A stretch of DNA of 64,000 nucleotides from contig JAGTXO010000007.1 in the NCBI GenBank assembly GCA_019448385.1, positions 496,001-560,000 of the forward strand, given 5' to 3'. Position 1 is the first letter of the stretch. Each line of letters starts with the position of its first letter. The notes under the pieces are model-generated. The model was not told the DNA's origin. It was given only the letters and a program-made list of their open reading frames with translations, and did no database searches. Source of the DNA: Diacronema lutheri. Its lineage: Eukaryota; Haptophyta; Pavlovophyceae; Pavlovales; Pavlovaceae. This document shows positions 10,089 to 20,439 of the stretch, piece after piece. The position numbers were made by a program, and so were the translations under genes.

Positions 10089-11201
10089 CTACATGATCTC
10101 GAGCTGCGCGTCCGCCAGGCCAAAGTTGGCCTTGTTGCGGTCGAAGAGCGCACGCAGCGCGTCGATGTAGCGCGCGTGGTGCTCGTCGAGCTGCGCCGCG
10201 CTCGGCTCAGCGATCTGCGGCAGGCGGAGCGGCGTGCCGACGACCATGTACAGGCCGACGTCGCGCCTCGGCAGCGGCGGAAAGAACCAGCGGCCAAGCG
10301 GCAGGATCGCAGGCACGTTGAACTCGGCGAGCCAGACGCGCAGCTTGGTGAGCCCCTGCGGGTTCACGTACGTGTCCGACTCGCCGAATACGTAGCACGG
10401 ATACAGCGCGTAGCCGTATCGCAGCGCGAGCTTGACGAAGCCCTTCTTGGTGCGGATGAAGGCGCGGTGCCGGCCGCGCGTCGAGATGCTCGCCTCGTGG
10501 AAGCCGCCGGGGATGAGGCCAATCGACTCGTCGCGCTCGAGCAGCTCGAGCATCCCCTTGCGGTCCGCCGGCCACGTCGAGCGCACGGTGTCGACGACGA
10601 AGTGGCGGAAGAGCGGCGAATCGCACAGGAGCCGGACGGCGAGCCCCTGGTGCGGCAGCGTCTTCGGGCTCCACTTGCGCTCGAAGAGGAGGGTGTGGCG
10701 GAGGTGGCAGGCGGCCATGAACCAGGAGAACATGCCGTGCGGGTGGTAGCACCAGATTCCGCGCGGCAGCGCCTCGCTCAGCGCGAACTCGTAGCACGTG
10801 TGCGCGCCGCGGTCGTAATAGTCGCCTGTGTCGACGAGGAGCTGGTGGATCCAGCGCGTGTAGCCGAGGCGGAGGCCGACGTGCGGAAGGGCGCAGAGGA
10901 CGACGAGCGCGCCGATGATCGCCGCGGTCAACTCCGCCGACGAGCCCGTCGCCAGATAGACGCCGTACCACGCGGCCGCGGTCGTCGGCAGCGCGACGGC
11001 GAGCTGCGGCGCCGACGGCACCGGCTGCATGATGTTGAAGACGTTGAGGAACAGCCCTACCTGCCAGCAGAGGATGACGAACAGGTGGCCGAGCAGGCCT
11101 ACCGCGTACCCACGCAACGTCCCGTGCCGCGGCCCGGGAGGCACGTACGTCGGGTAGAGCGACGAGAGGTCGCGCGAACCGTGATCGGCGATCGGCGCCA
11201 T
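10089..11201 (-). CDS. DGAT2: Diacylglycerol O-acyltransferase type 2 (DGAT2/MOGAT family)
   Basis: The enzyme makes triacylglycerol from diacylglycerol and acyl-CoA in the ER membrane. The 370-residue protein has two N-terminal hydrophobic segments (residues about 35-90), then YHPHGMFSWFMA with the catalytic HPHG motif near residue 151. Downstream are GGFHEA, the conserved RTKKGFVKLAL block and YPCYVFGESD, all classic DGAT2 motifs. The start at 11201 is the first ATG; an upstream in-frame TTG was ignored. It is head-to-head with the next membrane-protein gene (73 bp). Monoacylglycerol acyltransferase activity cannot be excluded from sequence alone. Confidence 0.92.
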   Translation of the reverse strand: MAPIADHGSRDLSSLYPTYVPPGPRHGTLRGYAVGLLGHLFVILCWQVGLFLNVFNIMQPVPSAPQLAVALPTTAAAWYGVYLATGSSAELTAAIIGALVVLCALPHVGLRLGYTRWIHQLLVDTGDYYDRGAHTCYEFALSEALPRGIWCYHPHGMFSWFMAACHLRHTLLFERKWSPKTLPHQGLAVRLLCDSPLFRHFVVDTVRSTWPADRKGMLELLERDESIGLIPGGFHEASISTRGRHRAFIRTKKGFVKLALRYGYALYPCYVFGESDTYVNPQGLTKLRVWLAEFNVPAILPLGRWFFPPLPRRDVGLYMVVGTPLRLPQIAEPSAAQLDEHHARYIDALRALFDRNKANFGLADAQLEIM

Positions 11202-11274
11202 CCTGGGGAAATGAAGTGGCGCGTTCAAGGCCAAGGGGCAAGGGCGTCACGCCGTCCGCCTCGAGCCGCGCCCC

Positions 11275-12774
11275 ATGATTCAAACGTACGAGCAGGCGCG
11301 GCGGCTGCGCCGGCACCAGCAGCAGAGCTACTGCCCGGCCATCCCGATCTCGTGCTCGACACCGCGCATCGTCATTTCCGTCGTCTCCTTGCTCTGTGTC
11401 ATCGTCTCGCTCGCGGGCATCATCATCATCACGCCGGCGGCGGGCAAGTCGACGTGCCCGTCGCGCTCGGGCGACTGGCTGCCCGGCTACGATGCGTTCG
11501 GCGCGGCTGTGTCGGTGTGCGTGGCCACGCTTGCAATGGCGCTCTTCGGTTTCGCCTCGGTCGTCTCGTCCCGAATAGACACGCTCATCGGCGCGCGCGC
11601 GCGCGCGCGCGCGCTCGCCGCTCGACCGCGCGCCGCTCGACCGCGCGCCACGCCGCTCACGCGCGGCGCGCTCCGCCTGCCGGCACACCGGCCGCGCGCG
11701 CGAACGCCCGGCGGCGCGCAGCATACGCCGTGATGCAGCTGCCCATCTTCTCGTGCATCATGAGCTCGAGCGGCATGCTGCTCGCGTTCCCCGCTGAGTC
11801 GGCCGCGCTCTTTGCGAATTACCACGACTGCGCGCCGCCGGCCGCCATGCAGCTGCGGCGTGCGTGCGCGTACGCGAGCGGCACGCCCAAGGGTTTAGGC
11901 GCGCTCCTCCTCGTCCTCGCGCTCCTCGTCCTGTGGAGCTTCGCCGAGGTGTCGCGCGTCATCGGCTTCCTCGCGTTCATATTCCGCTTCATGCTCGTGC
12001 TGAACGGTGCGACGGCCGTCGCGGGCGTTGGCGTGCTCGGCGTCGGCGTGCTGCTCACGGGCGAGACGCGCGCCGCGACAGGCGGGCAGGGCGCGCAGGA
12101 GCAAATGGACGACCTCGTCCCCGCCTGGGCGCCGCCGCTCCTCATGTTCGCCGGCTTTGTGATGCTCAGCATGTCGGCGCTAGCGTTCGTCGGACTGCGC
12201 CGGCGCGCCGAGCGCGTGCTGTACGCGCACGTGATCCTCTCCGTCGCCATCTGCCTCGTGCTTAGCGTGGGCGCGGGCCGGTGCGCCGCGCGCGCGCATC
12301 GCCGCCGCCCGAGCCGCGCGCGCGCGCGAGGCCGGCATGCACTCAGCTGCCGCGCGCGCGCGTGCGCACGTGCGGGCGCACGGGCTTTCGCGCAGGCAAC
12401 GGGCGCACGTGCGCGAGCTGGGCGTGCTTGCCGTTGCGCACAAGCTGTCGGTGGCGTGCGTTGTCGTGCTTGTGCTGCTGCTGCTCGTGCTCAACATTGC
12501 AGGCTCTGTGCACATGCTCCTCGAGATTCGGCGACAGGGCATCAGTTTCGCAGAGCTTGTCAACTCGGCCGAGTTCACGAGCGGCCGGAGGCTGCGCGAC
12601 AACCTCGGCTCGCCGCTGCCCATCCTCAAGCCGCTTAGAAAGGCGGCGGGTGGCACGTCGCAGACGCGCAGCGAGCCGGTCGTGCCGCCATTCTCGCTCG
12701 AGCTCGACGACAACGACAGCGCGGAGCGGTACCACGCGACCGTGAACGCGAAGGACTTCTTCGCGCCGCGCTGA
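11275..12774 (+). CDS. Multi-TM protein of unknown function, three exons
   Basis: Exons are 11275-11590, 11722-12280 and 12396-12774, giving about 417 residues. Intron 1 is GC-AG (donor GCGCGC, phase 1) and intron 2 is GT-AG (GTGCGC, phase 2); both joins keep the frame and run through hydrophobic helices. Six or seven membrane segments are visible, for example IVISVVSLLCVIVSLAGIII, AVSVCVATLAMALFGFASVV and CVVVLVLLLLVLNIAG. The extracytoplasmic loop of the first pair carries two cysteines. The C-terminal tail of about 85 residues is polar and probably cytosolic. I do not recognise the family; a distant tetraspanin-like or Frag1-like protein is possible. It diverges from DGAT2. Confidence 0.6.
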
Positions 12775-12793
12775 CTCGTTTGAGTTCCTAAAC

Positions 12794-13267
12794 TCATCGC
12801 TTTTCAGTTTGTAGCAGCGTGGCAAGGGCGCGCTGCCCTGAGGCGCTCGCCCCCTGCAGCGCGGCAACAGGCGCGATCGCGGCAGCCACGGTCAGCGCCC
12901 ATCCGAGCGGCATGATCCCGGTCACGTGCTCATCGTCGGCAGCGACGAGCTCGACACCGCTGGCTGCTTGCAACGTGCGCAGAATCTCGCGAAGTGGCAA
13001 GAGCTGCTCAACGAGCGCCTGCTTGCGCCTGCGGAGCTCCGCCCGTCGCTCGCTTGCGCGTTCCACCTGCTCCCAGAACATGGGCTCACGCCGCTCGGGG
13101 TCGCGCGCGATCCACTCGGCGTACTCGTCACGCAGGGACGCTGCGATGTCCGCGTTTGCAGGGTCCGAGACGGTGTTGTTGGAGCGACAGACGACGCTTG
13201 CTCGGGAAACCGCGCAGCGTGGAGCAAATTTCTGCGAGATCACGACGAGGAAGACCGCCGCGCCCAT
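12794..13267 (-). CDS. Small hypothetical protein
   Basis: The 157-residue frame begins MGAAVFLVVISQ, continues through a helical, charged middle (RRAELRRRKQALVEQLLPLREIL) and ends with a hydrophobic stretch (GWALTVAAAIAPVAALQG). The N-terminus could be a targeting leader, and the whole could be a small organellar membrane protein. No family is recognised. It is head-to-head with the TIR-like gene at 48 bp, which is the local gene spacing and supports it being real. Codon use is less extreme than in shadow frames. Confidence 0.45.
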   Translation of the reverse strand: MGAAVFLVVISQKFAPRCAVSRASVVCRSNNTVSDPANADIAASLRDEYAEWIARDPERREPMFWEQVERASERRAELRRRKQALVEQLLPLREILRTLQAASGVELVAADDEHVTGIMPLGWALTVAAAIAPVAALQGASASGQRALATLLQTEKR

Positions 13268-13315
13268 CTTTGGGCGAACAACGGAACAAGCTTCAAAGCT
13301 TGCACGAAATTTTCC

Positions 13316-14348
13316 ATGGGCGCGAACCAGTCCAACGCAGGAGCGCACGACGTGCTCACCCTCTTGAATTCGCGCGAGTGGCAGGAGCTCTCTGGCTCGC
13401 GCGTCCAAGATGTCCGCCGGAAGCTGGAGCTCATCGACCGGCTTGGTGTACCGCCCATGCGCGTACGCGCGCCAGTGCCTCACGCGCGCTCTCGCATGCG
13501 CGAGCTCACGCGCCGCGAGCCTCCCTTCCCTGCCCCGGCCTGCTCCGCGCCCCCTCGCCAGGTGTTGCCGTCAGCCGAGCTCCGCAGACTGCGATTGCTC
13601 CCGCGCAGCGACTGCGCGCGGACAGTCGACGCGCGCGCCGCCCTCGAGAATCGCGGGGTGATCATGTTCTGCTCGCACCGCTGGCTTCGGCCGGATGAGG
13701 GCCGGCCGGACAACGCGCTCAACCGCAAGGCGCGTGTGCTCGCCATGTTTGGCGAGTGGTACGAGCGTAAGTACACCGGGCGCAACATTTACTGGTGGCT
13801 CGACTGGTGAGCGCCACGCACACCGTGCCCTCGCGCCACCACCTTGTAGCGCGCGCGTGCGTCGCCTTGAAACCGCGCGCCGCCCGAAAATGGCCTCCGC
13901 ATGGTGCTGCAGGTGCTGCATCGACCAGGACGACCCGCTGCCGGGCGTTCGCGCGCTGCCGCTCTACGTCGCGGCGTCCAACGACATCATGTGCTATGAG
14001 ACCGCTGACTATGACGCGCGCGCATGGTGTCAAGTCGAGCGCATTGTCGCGTTCACGTTCATGGCGTCTGGCAGGGTGCCATGGGTCGTGTGCGATTCGT
14101 CCGCGCTCGACGCGGCGCTGCGATTGGCCGGACCCGTCGGGGTGCGCGTCACGCGCGAGCCGCGGCTGCTCGTTGACCCGTCGGGGTGCAAGCTTTCGAC
14201 TGAGTCGGACCGCGAGCCCGTCGAGGGGCTCAAAATGGTCGCGCTGCGCGCAAAGGTTGCTACCGACGAGCGTCGGCTCGAGTTTGGTGTAACGTCCATC
14301 GACGCGAGCGTGTGCATCTTTGGCATGGAAGGGAGTGACCACCCCTAG
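13316..14348 (+). CDS. TIR-like domain protein with putative N-myristoylation signal
   Basis: Exons are 13316-13462, 13562-13806 and 13913-14348 (275 residues); both introns are GT-AG and the joins are in phase (13463-13561 phase 0, 13807-13912 phase 2). The protein starts MGANQSN, a good N-myristoylation context. The core reads FCSHRW (about residue 85), WWLDWCCIDQ (about 127-135), LPLYVAASN and RAWCQVE (about 167-173). This order of SHxW, CIDQ and WCxxE matches TIR-like domains of algal and oomycete proteins. In catalytic TIR domains the Glu of the WCxxE helix is the NAD-cleaving residue, and it is present here. A signalling or NADase role is inference. A second, membrane-bound relative is at 38257-40593. 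Confidence 0.62.
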
Positions 14349-14365
14349 AGCCCACCTGCGACAGG

Positions 14366-15453
14366 CTAGATCTTGCGCAGGACGAGGAGGTAGAAATTTT
14401 CGCCTGCGCTCGCCGCGCTCTCGTCGTCCTCGGTGACGCGTAGCCCGAGCTGTGCGCCGATATACTCGAGCTCTGCCCTGCTTGGCAGCGTGGAGACAGC
14501 GACCGCCCTATTGCCCTCGTGCTCTGCGCGCACAAACTTGGCGCCGTGCACGTGCGCGACCACGATGCGGCCCGCTGCGGACGCGCGGCGCGCGCAGTGG
14601 GGGGGAGGGGAAGGAAGCGCGCACGTTCAGAGGCGACGAAGCGCGCTGCGGCGCCGATGCGCACGTGCCGCTCGCACGCATGCGGTGCACCTGGCGCAAG
14701 GTGCGCGGCCGCGAGCGCAAGCGTCGCTTTCTGGTCTGCGAAGAATTGGAGAGCGCCGTTGAATACGATGCTCGCGCAACGCGGTGCGCCAGGCCGTTCG
14801 GCCCACGCGCTGAAGCTGCGCCGCTCAAAGCGCGCGGCGGGGTGCGCGCGGCGGGCACGCGCGACCATGACGGAGGACAGGTCGATGCCCACATAGTCGC
14901 ACGCGGCCGCGGCGGCCACATGCGGGACGAGCGCGCCATCGCCGCACCCGACGTCGAGCAACGTGCCGGAGACGGGCCCAAGGCCGTCGGTCGCGGCATG
15001 CGCGATGCGGCGCAGCCTGCCCTCAATCTCGCGCGTCGGCCGCTGCGCCTCCGGCATGAACGCCGCGACCGAGTCCCACGTCAGCTCGAGCAGGAGCTCG
15101 TGCGCGCCGGCGTCGCTCTCGCCTACGTGCGCCGCTCCGCTCGTCGGCGCGGCCGCCGCGTGCGATTGCTTGAAGGCGACGAGGCGCTCAAAGGCCTGTG
15201 GCTCGCGCGTGCGCAATGCCCTGGCCGCATCCGCAAAGTAGAGCGACTGCGCGCGGTCGAGGTCGCCGTCGGCGCGCCGCAAGCAGTCGAGCGCGGGCTG
15301 CGTCGCGCTACCCTCTTCGGTGCGGCGGCCCTTCTCGGGCTTAGCCGCGCCAAAGCCACGCGCGGCCATGCGCACGTGCGCGCGCGCCGCCCCTCCGCGC
15401 GTCGTCGCGCGCGAGCACGCCACCAGCGCGAGGAGAATCGCTCCTTGCCCCAT
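14366..15453 (-). CDS. SAM-dependent methyltransferase, probably plastid-targeted
   Basis: Exons are 15453-14691 and 14574-14366 (323 residues). The intron (GTGCAC...GCAG) is phase 1 and its removal joins HLAP to AGRIVVAHVHG, restoring a normal class I methyltransferase strand. Motif I is LLDVGCGDGALVPHV, followed by YVGIDLSSVMV. The N-terminus has a hydrophobic leader (MGQGAILLALVACSRA) and then a basic stretch, the pattern of a signal peptide plus plastid transit peptide. The substrate cannot be told from sequence. It lies downstream of CTF18 on the same strand, 176 bp away. Confidence 0.78.
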
Positions 15454-15628
15454 CCACACCACACCGCCCGCACCGCGTGTTCGGCCGGTCTGTAAGAGCT
15501 GAGGTGACCTAACTTTCGAGCGAATACTTTTCTGGGAGCATACCCACCCATACCGGAATGCATTTCTTCTATCCCCAGAGTACAGGGAAGGAATCTGGAA
15601 AGCTTTGTCAGTATATCTTTCCCCTCCC

Positions 15629-16732
15629 TCAGAGCAGATCCTGCACGCGCACGGAGCGGCGTACGGCGTTCGTCACGCCCTCGTGGTGCTTGTAGCGCAC
15701 GTCTGGCGTCGCCATCGCCGCGGCGCGCCGCGGCGCTGCCTGCTTGCCGCCATTCTCGCCACCGCTTATCGCCGCCTCGGCCGCGCCGCGCTTCGAGCCG
15801 GTGGCCGGATCAGCACTGCGGGCGCGGCGGGCGCGACGCGAGCGCGCGCGTGCGGTCGCGCGGCAGGAGCGCGACAGCAGTCAATGAGCGGCCGGTTTGC
15901 GAACGCGCGCGCGGCGCAGACGGACGGCGGCGCGCGGCGCGCCCCGGCCGGCCGCTCTCGCGTCGCGACGAACGCGCAGGCGACGCACCGCTCTTTCGCT
16001 TTGAAGGACGCCCATGTCGCGATCGACACCATTGGCAAGGCGCGCGGCGTCGGCTTGGTCGGCGCCGGCTCGGCGCGCAAATGCGGCGCAGCGCCCGCCC
16101 CGCTCGCGGCGAGCGGCGCGGGGCGCGCCAATGCGGACGGCAGCGGCCGGACTTCCACCGGCGCGGGCGACGGACGCCCGCCGTCGACGTCCATCGCGTC
16201 GGCGTCGGCGGCGGCGTCGGCGGCGGCGTCGCCAGGTGGCGCGGCGGGCGCCACTGCGTCGCGGTAGGCGTCGCGCACCCGCGCCGCCGGCGACGGCTGC
16301 GCCGCGCCGGCCTGCGCGCGGCGCGCGGCGCCGGCGGCGGGCGTCACGTGCAGCCGGCGAATCCGCTCGCGGCCGAGCTCGGTGCAAACAATGCTGGCGA
16401 GCGTGTAGGGCAGCGGCTTGTGGCGCGCGCAGCGCGGCGCGGGCTCGGTCGCGCCGTCCTGGCCTGCGCGCCCGCCAGTAATCGGCTGCACGCCCGCGAG
16501 CGGCCGGTCGGACGAACCGTCGGCAGCAGCCGCCGCCGCGTCCGCGCTCGGCTCGAGGAGGAGCTCGACGAGCGGGGGCTCGAGCTGGAACTCAACGCCG
16601 CCGGACACGTTGCGCGTCTGGCGCATCGTGAGGCCTGCGCGAGCGCGGCGAGCGCGCGCGAGCGGCCGCGTGCGCGGCGGTGTGGCGCGGGGCAACGCAG
16701 CTCGCACGCGCGCGCAACGCGCGCGCGCGCGC

Positions 16733-16784
<52 letters not shown>

Positions 16785-19004
16785 ACCTGCGGCGAGCATC
16801 GTGTCGACGAGCTGCGCGACGGCGTCGCGCTCGTCCGCGGTCATCGCGTGGTACGGCACCGCGCGGAGCGGGGGCGCGCAGGCGACGAGCAAAGACTCCA
16901 CGAGCTCGAGCCGAAGCGCGCGCGCCGGAAAGGCGCGCGCGAGCGCCGGCGCGAGGCCCGCGCGCACGAGCGCGAGCGCGCGCTCGGCGCGCGTCGCGCG
17001 CTGGCGCGCGTCGACCGCGGCGCGCGGGAAGCGGACGGCGCGCGGGCCGAGGCGCGGCACTGCACATGCGGCACGCAGCGCGCGCCCGGCCCACGATGCG
17101 TACGCCTGGCCGACGCCAAACGCGGCGCCCGCGCCGTCGCGCCCGGCGGACGCGTCGGTGAGCGCCGCCGCCCACGACAGCCACTCGCCCATACGCTCGG
17201 CGCGCTGCATGCCCGTGTCGATCGCGCTGATCGCCGCGTGGTGCTCGAGCGCTCCGTCGAGCATCCTGCCGACGTCGCACCGGCCGAGCAACCGGTGGAG
17301 ATCGGCCTCGGCGGCGGCGGCGGCGGCGCGCGCGGTGGCGGAGCCGACCGACGGCGCTGGCTTGCACAGCAGGCGCGAGAGCAGCGCGAGCTCGTCGCAC
17401 CCGCCGTCACGCACGCCGACGCCCGACGCGCGCACGTCCGCGGGCAGCAGCGGCGCGTCGGTGCCGCGCCGGCGCGCGAGCAGCTGCAGCGCGTGCAGGC
17501 ACGAGCGCACGTCGCCCTGCTGCACGCCAATCACTGCGCCGAGCGCCTCGCGCGTGACCGCCACCCTCTCCGCCTCGCAGATTTGAGCCAATCGACTCTG
17601 CAGCTTCGCCGTAGAGACAGCGCCCATCTCCACCACCTCCGCAACCGCGCGCAGCGGGCGGAGCGCGGGCGCAAACGCGTCGTTGGCGACGCAGATCACC
17701 GGCCGCTGCAGCCCCACCGACGCGCCGCCGCGCCGGCCCGCCCCGCCGCCATGCGCGTCGGGCGCCGACGCGCCGCCGGCGGGCGCGAGCATCTTCAAGA
17801 GCGCGCCGATCGCGGACGCGCCTTCGCTTCCGCCGAGCGCGCCGTCGATCTCATCAAGGATGAGCAGCTTGGGCCGGCGGTCGCCGAAGAGCGACATCGT
17901 CTGCATCGCCTCCGAGATCCGGCGCATCGCGCCCGCCGACCGCTCGTCGCTCGCGTTCACCTCAACGGGCGTGTATCCCGCCGAGCGCGCGACGACATGC
18001 GCGAGCGTCGTCTTCCCCAGGCCGGGCGCGCCCCACAGCAGCAGCACTCGCGTCGGCGGGCCGTCGGCGGGCGCGGCAGCGCCGCCGCCGTGGCCGCCGT
18101 GCGCCGCGCCACCGCCGACCGCCCACGCGCGCGTGCTGAGCGCAGCGGCGCTGGGCGCTGCGCCCGGTGCGGCGCAGCGCGGCGCGGCCGCAGTGGCGCC
18201 ACGGCCGCCAAAGACGAGCGCGTCCCAGCTCTTCACCCAGTGTAGCACGGCGCGGTTCACCCTCTCGTCCGACACGAGCTGCGTGAACCGGCGTGGCGCA
18301 TACTTGCACGCCCAGAGGTCCGCCGACGCCACGGGTGCGCGCGCGCCCGACGGAGAGCGCGTGCCTCCGGGCGAGTGCGCGCGCTTGGCGGCGCGCGCGG
18401 GCGAGGGCGAGGGCGGCGGCTCCGCCGCGGCGCGCGCGGCGTCCGCGCGCGCCTCGGCCGCGGCGACCTTGGCGAGGAGCACGTGGATGGGCGTCGCGAG
18501 CATCTCACCGTGGCGCGGCTGGATGCGGCGCGGCGCGCTCGCCGTCTTGGTCTGCACGAAGACGAGCTCGCCCTCGCCATTGTACGCGGAAAAGACCGCT
18601 GCCGCCTGGCACGGCCGCCTGAAGGAGGACGCCGCCGCCGCGCTCGGCTCGCCCGCGCTGCCGGCCTCGCCGCCGGCCGGCTCGGGCGCGCGCGCCAGCT
18701 CGGCGCGCGGCGAGGCGGGCGGCGCGCGATGCGCGAGCGCGTCCTCCTCGCCCGCGCGCATCGCCTCCTCGTCGGCAAGGGAGCACGCCTCCTCGTACGC
18801 CTCCTCGTCCGCGACGTCGGCCTCGCCGTCGGCCGGCTCAGGCGCGCGCGCCGGCGCGTCGCGCGCGCGCGCCGGCTCGGCGCGCGGCGAGGCGAGCGGC
18901 CCGCGGTGAGCGAGCGCGCCCACCTCGCCCGCGCGCATCGCCTCCTCGTCGGCGAGGAAGCACGCCTCCTCGTACGCCTCCTCGTCCGCGACGTCGTCGT
19001 CCAT
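15629..19004 (-). CDS. CTF18: CTF18, alternative clamp-loader large subunit
   Basis: CTF18 replaces RFC1 in the clamp loader that loads PCNA during replication and sister-chromatid cohesion. Exons are 19004-16787, 16634-15989 and 15815-15629 (about 1016 residues). The intron phases are 1 and 2, and both joins restore family sequence. ACKYAPRRFTQL opens the core; GAPGLGKTT is Walker A and LLILDEID is Walker B. Exon 1 runs into exon 2 as MLAAG then LTMRQTRN, and the last exon ends VTNAVRRSVRVQDLL, the conserved CTF18 tail that recruits DCC1/CTF8. The start is taken at MDDDVADEE; the N-terminus holds two 59-residue acidic repeats. Intron 1 contains (GGC)n next to its donor. Confidence 0.9.
16735..16783. 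repeat. (GGC)n trinucleotide repeat
   Basis: A pure GGC repeat of about 16 units lies inside the first CTF18 intron. On the transcribed minus strand it reads (GCC)n starting 5 nt after the donor, so it is a pyrimidine-rich tract at the 5' end of the intron. Confidence 0.9.
18680..19000 (-). repeat. Two 59-codon tandem repeats in CTF18
   Basis: The coding sequence for DVADEEAYEEAC...ADGEA occurs twice with a period of 177 bp. The shared part keeps DVADEEAYEEAC, LADEEAMRAGE and ASPRAE. Copy-specific differences are few, so the duplication is fairly young and in frame. Confidence 0.85.
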
Positions 19005-19191
19005 CTCGCCGTCACCCTCGATGACAGCGCCTCCTGGAGCGGGTCCGCAGTAGGTTTCGCGCCCTCTCGGCTCACACCTGCACACCAGTCCTGTGACACC
19101 GCGCGTGACGTCACAATTCACACCTCTTGAGGGGAGGACCGGGCGCCGACCCCATCACAACCGCCGTCGAGAACCGAGGAGCGGCGGGGCA
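19005..19191. promoter_or_regulatory. Divergent CTF18/kinase promoter with TGACGTCA
   Basis: The 187 bp between two divergent starts contain a perfect palindromic TGACGTCA at 19106-19113, the consensus of CREB/bZIP sites. A related palindrome lies upstream of the EamA gene at 33232-33239. Use by a bZIP factor is inference from the motif and position only. Confidence 0.4.
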
Positions 19192-20439
19192 ATGCTCGCG
19201 GTCGACGAGGAGCTGCGCATCCCGGGCGACGAGGGGCGCGAGTACGTGATCGCGCCGCGCGCCGAGATTAAGGGCACGGGCGGCTTCGCCGAGGTGCGCG
19301 TCGCGCGCTGCACGACGACGGACGCGACCGTCGCGGTCAAGATCATCAAGCTGCGGCCGGTGGGCAAGATGGACGAGCGCACGGTGCTGCGAGAGGTGCG
19401 GATCATGCGGCAGGCAAGCTCGGCGCCGCACCCCAACGTGATCCGCGTTCTCGACGTCCACATCGCGCGCGGCGACACGCGCGCCGACCTGACGCGCGCG
19501 TCTCCGCTCGGTGCGGCGGGCACGGCGTACATCGTCCTTGAGCTGTGCAATGGCGGCGAGCTCTTCGACCGGCTGACCGACTTTGGGCGCGTGCCCGAGC
19601 CCAACGCGTGCCATTACATGCGCGGCCTCCTCCAGGGCGTCGCCCACCTCCACGAGCGCGGCGTGATCCACCGCGACATCAAGCTCGAGAACGTGCTCCT
19701 CTCCGACGACGGCACCGTCAAGCTCGCCGACTTTGGGCTCGCGGCGGAGCTCGCGGTCGACGCGAGCGGCGCACCGATCAACGCGAACGCGCTCCTCCGC
19801 GACGTCGTCGGCTCGCAGTCGTACGTCGCGCCCGAGGTGCTTGTCCGCAAGATGAAGGGCTACCGCGGCGCGCCGGTCGACGCGTGGTCGTGCGGCGTCT
19901 GCCTCTTTACGCTCCTCTCGGGCTTCTTCCCGCTCGACGTGGCGGACGCGCGTGACTGGCGCTTCCGCAGGCTGCAGGCCGAGCAGGCGCTGGGCAACCT
20001 GCGTGCTTGCCACGTCATCTTCTCCATGTATCAGCGCGACTGCCCTTTCTCCGAGGCCGTGCAGGCGCTGCTTGACGGCCTCCTGCGCGTCGACCCGGCG
20101 CAGCGGATGACGGTGCCCGACGCGCTGCGCACGGCGTGGCTGCAGCCGGGCGACGACGCAAAGGACGAGCACGGCGCCTTCGAGTCCGGTGCACACGGCG
20201 ATGGCGTCGTGTACAGATCCTTTCTCGGCTTCGGCTCCTTTGCTGCGCCCGCCGCGCCGCTTGCGCCCGAGATGCTTGTCCCAAAGCGGCAGGCCGCGCA
20301 CGAGGCGTCCGTGCTCGGCCAGGCGGCGGAGCGCGCCGGCGCGCTCGCGAGCCTCTCGCGCGCCGGTGTCGCCGCCGCCGCGCTCGCCGTCGTCGCCGCC
20401 GTCGCCGCCGCCGCGCTCGTCGCGCGTCGCGCGCGCTAG
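19192..20439 (+). CDS. Serine/threonine kinase with C-terminal membrane anchor
   Basis: The 415-residue protein carries a complete kinase domain: glycine loop GTGGFAEV, catalytic lysine VAVKIIK, HRDIKLEN catalytic loop, DFG in LADFGLA, and APE in YVAPEVL. These features suggest the CAMK/SNF1-like group. A loop after the HRD region contains SGAPINANALLRDVVGSQ. After the domain a short linker leads to a single hydrophobic helix at the very C-terminus (GVAAAALAVVAAVAAAALV) followed by RRAR. That layout predicts a tail-anchored kinase facing the cytosol, in the ER, mitochondrial outer or plastid outer membrane. Target and pathway are unknown. The chosen ATG is 187 bp from the divergent CTF18 start. 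Confidence 0.85.
   Translation: MLAVDEELRIPGDEGREYVIAPRAEIKGTGGFAEVRVARCTTTDATVAVKIIKLRPVGKMDERTVLREVRIMRQASSAPHPNVIRVLDVHIARGDTRADLTRASPLGAAGTAYIVLELCNGGELFDRLTDFGRVPEPNACHYMRGLLQGVAHLHERGVIHRDIKLENVLLSDDGTVKLADFGLAAELAVDASGAPINANALLRDVVGSQSYVAPEVLVRKMKGYRGAPVDAWSCGVCLFTLLSGFFPLDVADARDWRFRRLQAEQALGNLRACHVIFSMYQRDCPFSEAVQALLDGLLRVDPAQRMTVPDALRTAWLQPGDDAKDEHGAFESGAHGDGVVYRSFLGFGSFAAPAAPLAPEMLVPKRQAAHEASVLGQAAERAGALASLSRAGVAAAALAVVAAVAAAALVARRAR

Noticed and set aside
10207-11724. A 505-codon minus-strand frame overlapping DGAT2 in another phase
   Set aside because: DGAT2 motifs are only in the other frame; this one is Arg-rich with no structure.
9891-12638. A 915-codon open frame on the + strand, opposite DGAT2 and into the next gene
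   Set aside because: It is opposite the coding strand of DGAT2 with Arg/Ala-rich composition typical of GC-driven shadow frames; no domain is seen.
15850-17586. Long + strand frame across the CTF18 locus
   Set aside because: It lies antisense to CTF18, whose motifs and splice joins are clear.
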